Of a stretch of 20,978 bases of DNA, positions 16,196 through 20,978 are shown piece by piece. Where the stretch lies: assembly GCA_945869245.1 (NCBI GenBank), contig CAMBOY010000017.1, positions 1 through 20,978 on the forward strand. Reading direction: 5' to 3'. Under the pieces are notes generated by a model. The model saw only the letters and a program-made list of their open reading frames with translations. It was not told where the DNA came from and did no database searches. The position numbers and the translations under genes are program-made. Numbering within the stretch: the first letter of the stretch is position 1; each line of letters starts with the position of its first letter. The stretch is from Hydrogenophaga intermedia (lineage in GTDB: Bacteria; Pseudomonadota; Gammaproteobacteria; Burkholderiales; Burkholderiaceae_C).

Positions 16196-17056
16196 TTATT
16201 CTCCTTTGCCGTCCGCAGCTGCAGATGCGGGTGCGTCTTTGCGAACGCGCTTAACGGCGGGTTTGTCGGTGGCCTCGGCGGGCTTGTCGCTGCCATCGGC
16301 CGGAGCGGCGTTGCCACCACGGCGCACCGCAGCGCGGGCGGCGGGGCCGGCCGGACGCTCACGGCGCGGACCACGGGGGCGGCGCTCTTCTTCTTGGCGC
16401 GGCTCAGCGGCCACGGGGGCGTCGTTGCGGCCCAGGGTGTCGCCCTTGTAGACCCACACCTTCACGCCGATCACACCGTAGGTGGTCTTGGCCAGCGAGG
16501 TGCCGTAGTCGATGTCGGCGCGCAGGGTGTGCAGTGGCACACGGCCTTCGCGGTACCACTCGGTACGGGCGATCTCGATGCCGTTGAGACGGCCGGCGGA
16601 CATGATCTTGATGCCTTGGGCGCCCAAACGCATGGCGTTTTGCATGGCGCGCTTCATGGCACGGCGGAACATGATGCGCTTTTCGAGCTGCTGGGTGATC
16701 GAGTCGGCGATCAGCTTGGCATCGATTTCGGGCTTGCGCACTTCTTCGATGTTCACAGCCACCGGCACGCCCAACTTGGCGGCCAGGTCCTTCTTCAGCT
16801 TCTCAATGTCCTCGCCTTTTTTGCCGATCACCACACCCGGACGGGCCGAGTAAATGGTGATGCGGGCGTTCTTGGCCGGACGCTCGATCACGACGCGCGA
16901 AACGGCGGCGTTCTTGAGCTTCTCTTTGAGGTACTCACGCACCTTGATGTCTTCGGCCAGCATGCCGGCGAAGTCGCGGTTGCTGGCGTACCAACGGCTG
17001 GCCCAATTGCGCGAAACGGCAAGACGGAAGCCGGTCGGGTTGATTTTTTGTCCCAT
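16196..17056 (-). CDS. rpsC: 30S ribosomal protein S3 with long C-terminal tail
   Basis: S3 lines the mRNA entry channel of the 30S head. The KH-type RNA-binding domain has its GKKG loop at residues 78-81 (VVIGKKGEDIEKLKKDLA), and the C-terminal S3 domain runs to about residue 210 (KVWVYKGDTLGR). A 75-residue tail follows, which is Arg/Pro/Glu-rich (EEERRPRGPRRERPAGP) and then Ala/Lys/Asp-rich to the end. At 286 residues it is over 50 longer than E. coli S3 (233). Extended S3 tails do occur in beta-proteobacteria. Start MGQKINPTGFRL is canonical; the gene lies 14 bases after rplV. Confidence 0.98.
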   Translation of the reverse strand: MGQKINPTGFRLAVSRNWASRWYASNRDFAGMLAEDIKVREYLKEKLKNAAVSRVVIERPAKNARITIYSARPGVVIGKKGEDIEKLKKDLAAKLGVPVAVNIEEVRKPEIDAKLIADSITQQLEKRIMFRRAMKRAMQNAMRLGAQGIKIMSAGRLNGIEIARTEWYREGRVPLHTLRADIDYGTSLAKTTYGVIGVKVWVYKGDTLGRNDAPVAAEPRQEEERRPRGPRRERPAGPAARAAVRRGGNAAPADGSDKPAEATDKPAVKRVRKDAPASAAADGKGE

Positions 17057-17070
17057 ATCCTGTGACCTCC

Positions 17071-17400
17071 TCAGTTGCCGACCGTCACATAAATGTGACA
17101 GGTGGGTTTGCTGATGCGATTGCCGCGGCCTTTGGCGCGGGCCGAAAAACGCTTGAGCGTGGTGCCTTGCTCGACGTAGATGGTCTTGACCTTCAGTTCG
17201 TCGATATCGGCGCCGTCGTTGTGTTCAGCGTTGGCGATGGCAGATTCCAGTGCCTTCTTGACGATGCCGGCAGCTTTTTTCTGCGTGAACGTCAGGATGT
17301 TGAGGGCCTGATCCACCTTTTTGCCGCGAATCAGGTCGGCAACCAAGCGGCCTTTGTCGACCGACAGGCGCACGCCGCGAACGATAGAGCGGGTTTCCAT
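17071..17400 (-). CDS. rplV: 50S ribosomal protein L22
   Basis: L22 binds 23S rRNA and its long beta-hairpin reaches the narrow part of the exit tunnel, where macrolides act. The 109-residue protein begins METRSIVRGVRLSVDKGRLV and contains VDQALNILTFTQKKAAGIVK; the hairpin tip region is RFSARAKGRGNRISKPT. Length is normal and the loop looks intact. It lies nine bases after rpsS. Confidence 0.98.
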   Translation of the reverse strand: METRSIVRGVRLSVDKGRLVADLIRGKKVDQALNILTFTQKKAAGIVKKALESAIANAEHNDGADIDELKVKTIYVEQGTTLKRFSARAKGRGNRISKPTCHIYVTVGN

Positions 17401-17409
17401 GGTTAGTCC

Positions 17410-17685
17410 TTACTTCTTGGCTTTCTTGTCGCCGGGATGGCCCTTGAACGTGCGTGTCAGCGAAAACTCGCCCAGCTTGTGGCCGACCATTTGGTCGGTG
17501 ATGTACACGGGCACGTGCTGCTTGCCGTTGTGCACCGCAATGGTCAAGCCGATGAAGTCGGGCAGGATCATGGAGCGACGCGACCAGGTCTTGACCGGCT
17601 TTTTGTCTTTGGTGGCGACGGCCTTTTCGACCTTGGCCATCAAGTGGTGGTCAACGAAGGGACCTTTTTTGAGAGAACGAGTCAT
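17410..17685 (-). CDS. rpsS: 30S ribosomal protein S19
   Basis: S19 lies in the 30S head and pairs with S13. The 91-residue protein starts MTRSLKKGPFVDHHLMAKVE and contains KTWSRRSMILPDFIGLTIAV and the ending GEFSLTRTFKGHPGDKKAKK, as in the family. It lies 12 bases after rplB. Confidence 0.99.
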   Translation of the reverse strand: MTRSLKKGPFVDHHLMAKVEKAVATKDKKPVKTWSRRSMILPDFIGLTIAVHNGKQHVPVYITDQMVGHKLGEFSLTRTFKGHPGDKKAKK

Positions 17686-17697
17686 TTCGTCAACCCC

Positions 17698-18522
17698 TTA
17701 CTTCTTGCGACGCGAGACGATCATGCTCTGCGTGCGGCGGTTGTTGCGGGTACGGTAACCTTTGGTCAGGTTGCCCCACGGATCCACCGGCGCCCGGCCT
17801 TCGCCGGTCTTGCCCTCACCACCACCGTGCGGGTGGTCGATCGGGTTCATGGCGGTACCGCGAACGGTGGGTCGAATGCCCATGTGGCGCTTGACACCGG
17901 CCTTGCCGATCTGGCGCAGGCTGTGCTCGGTGTTGGACACTTCGCCAATGGTGGCGCGGCATTCCACGTGGATCTTGCGCACCTCACCCGAGCGCATACG
18001 CACCTGAGCGTAAATGCCTTCGCGGGCCAGCAACACCGCCGAGGCGCCAGCGGAGCGGGCGATTTGGGCGCCTTTGCCGACTTGCAACTCAATGCAGTGA
18101 ATGGTCGAACCCACCGGGATGTTGCGGATCGGCAGGGTGTTGCCCACGCGGATCGGCGACTCGGCGCCCGACATCAGGGTAGCGCCCACTTCCACGCCAC
18201 GGGGGGCGATGATGTAGCGGCGCTCGCCGTCGGCGTAGCACAACAGCGCGATGTGCGCGGTGCGGTTCGGGTCGTATTCAATGCGTTCGACCTTGGCGGG
18301 AATACCATCCTTGGTGCGCTTGAAGTCGACAACGCGGTAGTGGTGCTTGGCACCGCCGCCTTTGTGGCGAACCGTGATGTGGCCGTTGTTGTTGCGACCC
18401 GCTTTTTGGTGCTGGGCTTCCAGCAGGGGCGCATAACCCGAACCTTTGTGCAGGGTTTCGCGCGTCACCTTCACCATGCCGCGACGGCCTGGCGAGGTGG
18501 GTTTCATCTTAATGACTGCCAT
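17698..18522 (-). CDS. rplB: 50S ribosomal protein L2
   Basis: L2 is a primary 23S rRNA-binding protein required for subunit joining and peptidyl transfer. The 274 residues start MAVIKMKPTSPGRRGMVKVT; the C-terminal part has MNPIDHPHGGGEGKTGEGR, which includes the conserved histidine near the catalytic centre. The length matches E. coli (273). Its start lies two bases past the rplW stop. Confidence 0.99.
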   Translation of the reverse strand: MAVIKMKPTSPGRRGMVKVTRETLHKGSGYAPLLEAQHQKAGRNNNGHITVRHKGGGAKHHYRVVDFKRTKDGIPAKVERIEYDPNRTAHIALLCYADGERRYIIAPRGVEVGATLMSGAESPIRVGNTLPIRNIPVGSTIHCIELQVGKGAQIARSAGASAVLLAREGIYAQVRMRSGEVRKIHVECRATIGEVSNTEHSLRQIGKAGVKRHMGIRPTVRGTAMNPIDHPHGGGEGKTGEGRAPVDPWGNLTKGYRTRNNRRTQSMIVSRRKK

Positions 18523-18524
18523 GA

Positions 18525-18839
18525 TTACGCGGCCTCCCCACCGAAGTTGAGTTCTTGACCGGGCTTGAGCGTCACGTAGGCCTTGCGCACATGGTCGCGA
18601 CGGCCAACAGTTTTGCCAAAGCGCTTGGCCTTGCCCTTTTGGTTGAGCACGGACACGCCGGTCACTTCCACTTTGAACATCAGTTCCACAGCGGCCTTGA
18701 TTTCGGGCTTGGTGGCATTGCGCAGCACTTTGAACAGCACAGCGTTGGTGTTTTCAGCGACCATGGTGGCCTTCTCGGACACGATCGGTGCCACGAGGAC
18801 CTGCATCAGGCGGCCTTCGTCGAATGTGGTGGTGCTCAT
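18525..18839 (-). CDS. rplW: 50S ribosomal protein L23
   Basis: L23 forms the trigger factor and SRP docking site at the tunnel exit. The 104-residue protein has LMQVLVAPIVSEKATMVAEN and KVEVTGVSVLNQKGKAKRFG, both typical of L23. The ATG at 18839 overlaps the rplD stop as ATGA, so translation is probably coupled. Confidence 0.98.
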   Translation of the reverse strand: MSTTTFDEGRLMQVLVAPIVSEKATMVAENTNAVLFKVLRNATKPEIKAAVELMFKVEVTGVSVLNQKGKAKRFGKTVGRRDHVRKAYVTLKPGQELNFGGEAA

Positions 18840-19456
18840 GCGAACATCTCCTTCAGTTGGTCGACGGCAGCCTTGGTGACGATCACCTTCTTGAAGTGCA
18901 CGAGCGACACGGGGTCGGCGTAGCGCGGCTCAACCACCAACACATTGGGCAGGTTGCGCGAAGCCAGGTACAGGTTCTCGTCCACTTCCTCGGCAATCAC
19001 GAGCACGTGCTGCAGGTTCATGGCTTTGAACTTGGCGGCCAGGGCCTTGGTCTTGGGCGAGTCGACCTTCATCGAGTCCACCACCGCCAGACGGCCTTCG
19101 CGCACCAGCTGCGACAGGATCGAAGCCATACCGGCGCGGTACATCTTCTTGTTGAGCTTCTGGGTGAAGTTCTCGTCGGGGCTGTTCGGGAAGATGCGAC
19201 CGCCTCCGCGCCACAGCGGGGAAGACGTCATACCAGCACGGGCGTTGCCGGTGCCTTTTTGCTTGAACGGCTTTTTGGTCGAGTGCTTGACCATCTGGCG
19301 GTCTTTTTGTGCACGCGTGCCCTGGCGGGCGTTGGCCTTGTAGGCCACGACCAGCTGGTGAATCAGCGATTCGTTGTAGTCACGACCGAACACGGTATCG
19401 GGCACGTCCACATTGGAAGCGGCCTGACCCTGGTCGTTCAGGAGTTCAACTTGCAT
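18836..19456 (-). CDS. rplD: 50S ribosomal protein L4
   Basis: L4 binds 23S rRNA and its extended loop reaches the exit tunnel. In E. coli it also represses the S10 operon by binding the leader; whether that holds here is unknown. The 206 residues have the loop region TRAQKDRQMVKHSTKKPFKQ with KGTGNARAGM after it, and the C-terminal EVDENLYLASRNLPNVLV. The ATG at 19456 shares its A with the rplC TGA stop. Confidence 0.98.
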   Translation of the reverse strand: MQVELLNDQGQAASNVDVPDTVFGRDYNESLIHQLVVAYKANARQGTRAQKDRQMVKHSTKKPFKQKGTGNARAGMTSSPLWRGGGRIFPNSPDENFTQKLNKKMYRAGMASILSQLVREGRLAVVDSMKVDSPKTKALAAKFKAMNLQHVLVIAEEVDENLYLASRNLPNVLVVEPRYADPVSLVHFKKVIVTKAAVDQLKEMFA

Positions 19457-20121
19457 CAGTTTGCTCCTTTGGATTTGATGGCGGGACGAACGGTCACAAA
19501 ACCGCCCTTGGAGCCCGGCACTGCGCCTTTGATCATGAGCAGTTGGCGGGCTTCGTCCACACGCACCACGTCCAGGTTCTGGGTGGTCACGGTTTCAGCG
19601 CCCATGTGGCCGGTCATTTTTTTGCCCGGAAACACACGGCCCGGGTCCTGCGCCATGGAGATCGAGCCCGGCACGTTGTGCGAACGGCTGTTACCGTGCG
19701 ACGCGCGCTGCGAGCTGAAGTTGTGGCGCTTGATGGTGCCGGCAAAGCCTTTACCGATGGAGGTGCCTTGCACGTCCACCTTTTGGCCAGCCACAAACAG
19801 CACCTGCGCGGGCACCACGGCACCTGCGGGGTACTGCGCTGCCACATCAGCGGCCACGCGGAATTCTTGGATGATTTCACCGGCTTGCACGCCGGCTTTG
19901 GCCAGATGCCCGGCCACCGGCTTGGTGACACGGGAAGCGCGGCGCGAACCGAAGGTCACTTGCAGCGCATCGTAGCCGTCATGGGCTTGGGTTTTGACTT
20001 GGGTCACGCGGTTGTTCGACACATCGACCACCGTGACAGGCACTGCATCGCCGTCATCGGTGAACAGACGCATCATGCCCACCTTGCGACCCAACAACCC
20101 GAGGGAGTTGCTAAGACTCAT
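19456..20121 (-). CDS. rplC: 50S ribosomal protein L3
   Basis: L3 is an early-assembly 23S rRNA protein reaching toward the peptidyl transferase centre. The 221-residue protein starts MSLSNSLGLLGRKVGMMRLF, and the conserved central loop GNSRSHNVPGSISMAQDPGR contains the glutamine equivalent to the one methylated by PrmB in E. coli. I chose the ATG at 20121, which has GGAG nine to twelve bases upstream, over an in-frame ATG at 20172 whose extra 17 residues do not look like L3. It has its own promoter and a leader of about 98 bases, unusual within an S10 operon. Confidence 0.98.
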   Translation of the reverse strand: MSLSNSLGLLGRKVGMMRLFTDDGDAVPVTVVDVSNNRVTQVKTQAHDGYDALQVTFGSRRASRVTKPVAGHLAKAGVQAGEIIQEFRVAADVAAQYPAGAVVPAQVLFVAGQKVDVQGTSIGKGFAGTIKRHNFSSQRASHGNSRSHNVPGSISMAQDPGRVFPGKKMTGHMGAETVTTQNLDVVRVDEARQLLMIKGAVPGSKGGFVTVRPAIKSKGAN

Positions 20122-20225
20122 TGTTTTCTCCGTTCCCGACTTCAATTGGCCGGGGCTGATGGTGCGCCGCATTTTCAGAAGAAAACACGAACGCGGTTAA
20201 GGGCCAGAGGCCCGAAAAGCCCGCC

Positions 20226-20254
20226 AGTATAACCGGCGAACTTTAATTTGGCAA
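20226..20254 (-). promoter_or_regulatory. Sigma70-type promoter upstream of rplC, inside the S10 operon
   Basis: On the minus strand TTGCCA (20249-20254) and TATACT (20226-20231) are separated by exactly 17 bases, a strong housekeeping promoter pattern. Transcription would start near 20219 and give a leader of about 98 bases to the rplC ATG, with a GGGCC-TCT-GGCCC hairpin close to its start. The spacer is AT-rich compared with its surroundings. Confidence 0.75.
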
Positions 20255-20279
20255 CAGGCGAGGGTGAGCCCAGCCCCAG

Positions 20280-20370
20280 GGCGCCGTGGAACCGGCTTTG
20301 CCGGGCCACTGGTGCCGTCCCCCTCGAAGCGCCGAAGGCGCGCCACAGAGGGGGAAGCCGCTTACGCGGC
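20280..20370. repeat. Hairpin-rich intergenic repeat-like element
   Basis: The rpsJ-rplC gap holds a compact set of inverted repeats. The first is a branched stem, GGCGCC-GTGG (20280-20289) with CCAC-T-GGTGCC (20306-20316), enclosing CCGGC-TTT-GCCGG (20292-20304). The second is TCCCCCTC (20318-20325) with GAGGGGGA (20348-20355), enclosing GCGCC-GAA-GGCGC (20329-20341). The third is GCCGC-TTAC-GCGGC (20357-20370). I recall this style of element, an ACCGGCTTTGCCGG core with CCCCCT/AGGGGG arms, from intergenic regions of comamonad genomes, but cannot search for copies. It has no U-run in the transcript. Confidence 0.65.
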
Positions 20371-20387
20371 GCAGGGGGAGCCCGTCT

Positions 20388-20699
20388 TCACTGCAGCTTG
20401 ATTTCGACGTCCACGCCAGCCGGCAAGTCGAGCTTCATCAGGGCGTCGACCGTCTTGTCGGTCGGGTCCACGATGTCCATCAGACGCTGGTGGGTGCGGA
20501 TTTCGAACTGGTCGCGGCTGGTCTTGTTGACGTGCGGCGAGCGCAGAATGTCAAAACGCTTCATGCGGGTCGGCAGGGGCACGGGGCCCTTGACGATGGC
20601 GCCGGTGCGCTTGGCGGTGTCAACGATTTCGGCGGCCGAGGCGTCGATCAGCTTGTAATCGAATGCCTTCAGACGGATGCGGATTTTTTGCTTGCTCAT
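20388..20699 (-). CDS. rpsJ: 30S ribosomal protein S10 (NusE)
   Basis: S10 is a 30S head protein and, as NusE, a partner of NusB/NusG in antitermination. The 103-residue protein begins MSKQKIRIRLKAFDYKLID and has GPVPLPTRMKRFDILRSPHV and the ending LPAGVDVEIKLQ, all standard. It is first of the ribosomal protein genes here, 66 bases after tuf. Unlike in E. coli, a gap of 266 bases separates it from rplC. Confidence 0.99.
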   Translation of the reverse strand: MSKQKIRIRLKAFDYKLIDASAAEIVDTAKRTGAIVKGPVPLPTRMKRFDILRSPHVNKTSRDQFEIRTHQRLMDIVDPTDKTVDALMKLDLPAGVDVEIKLQ

Positions 20700-20727
20700 G
20701 GTGATTCCTTGTTGCTGCGGTGTCAGA

Positions 20728-20753
20728 GGCCTGCGGCACGTGTGCCACAGGCC
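20728..20753 (-). promoter_or_regulatory. Hairpin between tuf and rpsJ
   Basis: GGCCTG (20728-20733) pairs with CAGGCC (20748-20753) and encloses GGCA-CGTG-TGCC after a 1x1 C/A mismatch. In the minus transcript it begins 12 bases after the tuf stop and ends 28 before the rpsJ start. No U-run follows, so it is a weak terminator candidate at most; a partial terminator, processing site or S10 leader element are alternatives. Confidence 0.5.
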
Positions 20754-20765
20754 AGCTCACAAAGA

Positions 20766-20978
20766 TCACGCAATGATCTTGGCCACGACGCCGGCGCCGA
20801 CGGTGCGGCCGCCTTCGCGGATGGCAAAGCGCAGGCCTTCTTCCATGGCGATCGGGGCGATCAGCTTGACGGTGATCGACACGTTGTCGCCAGGCATGAC
20901 CATTTCCTTGCCTTCGGGCAGCTCAATCGAGCCGGTCACGTCGGTGGTGCGGAAATAGAACTGCGGACGGTAGTTGTT
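20766..20978 (-). CDS. tuf: Elongation factor Tu, C-terminal end only
   Basis: EF-Tu carries aminoacyl-tRNA to the ribosomal A site. The last 70 codons are present and begin NNYRPQFYFRTTDVTGSIEL; the ending is GLRFAIREGGRTVGAGVVAK followed by IIA, which is diagnostic of EF-Tu domain 3. The rest lies beyond the window edge. Position directly before rpsJ fits the str-S10 arrangement, in which one of usually two tuf copies sits here. Confidence 0.97.
   Translation of the reverse strand, partial: NNYRPQFYFRTTDVTGSIELPEGKEMVMPGDNVSITVKLIAPIAMEEGLRFAIREGGRTVGAGVVAKIIA

Noticed and set aside
15090..16451. 453-residue plus-strand open frame running across the S10 operon terminator
   Set aside because: It overlaps rpsQ, rpmC, rplP and rpsC on the opposite strand and reads straight through a perfect terminator hairpin.
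17437..18558. 373-residue plus-strand open frame
   Set aside because: It is antisense to rpsS and rplB, which are unmistakable.
18788..19975. 395-residue plus-strand open frame
   Set aside because: It is antisense to rplD and rplC.
20122..20172. Seventeen-residue N-terminal extension of L3
   Set aside because: The ATG at 20121 has a good ribosome site and the canonical L3 N-terminus; the added residues are not L3-like.
20111..20188. Possible 25-codon leader peptide (GTG start) overlapping the rplC start
   Set aside because: It has no ribosome site and no run of regulatory codons, and the start is only a GTG. Chance is the simpler explanation.

Overview
This window is a GC-rich stretch of a betaproteobacterial chromosome. 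It most resembles Burkholderiales and probably Comamonadaceae: the complete ATP synthase gene order, the EIIA(Man)-HPr-EI trio, a cytochrome c'/cytochrome b561 pair, and a hairpin-rich intergenic repeat of a kind I recall from comamonad genomes. The placement rests on protein and repeat resemblance, not on an rRNA gene or a search. Nearly all the sequence codes for protein. No gene-free stretch exceeds 300 bases; the longest is about 266 bases between rpsJ and rplC.

Layout. (1) Positions 1-5103, minus strand: most of the atp operon, transcribed atpI-atpB-atpE-atpF-atpH-atpA-atpG, with atpG cut by the window edge. A TATAAT box lies upstream of atpI, and a strong hairpin lies between atpE and atpF. 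(2) 5200-8045, plus strand: a ybeD-like gene, lipB and lipA (protein lipoylation), then an EamA-type exporter. (3) 8063-10478, minus strand: a compact EIIA(Man)-HPr-EI phosphorelay with no permease. (4) 10533-15175: short convergent and divergent units. They are a lipoprotein, a cytoplasmic thioredoxin-fold protein, a DUF4197 protein, a TlpA-like thiol protein, cytochrome c', cytochrome b561, a GNAT acetyltransferase and a Prx5-type peroxiredoxin. Redox functions are frequent here. (5) 15219-20978, minus strand: the end of tuf, then the S10 operon rpsJ-rplC-rplD-rplW-rplB-rpsS-rplV-rpsC-rplP-rpmC-rpsQ, closed by a textbook terminator.

How the genes work together. atp supplies ATP from the proton gradient. 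LipB and LipA make the lipoyl cofactor of the 2-oxoacid dehydrogenases that feed respiration. The partial PTS probably senses PEP and energy state rather than importing sugar. The S10 operon builds both ribosomal subunits. Its order is conserved, but three features stand out: a folded repeat followed by an internal sigma70-type promoter between rpsJ and rplC, a long charged tail on S3, and a peroxiredoxin gene where the spc operon (rplN onward) often follows.

I found no CRISPR array, transposase, prophage gene, tRNA or rRNA, and no evident new multi-gene system. The most interesting signals are intergenic RNA or DNA structures inside core operons.
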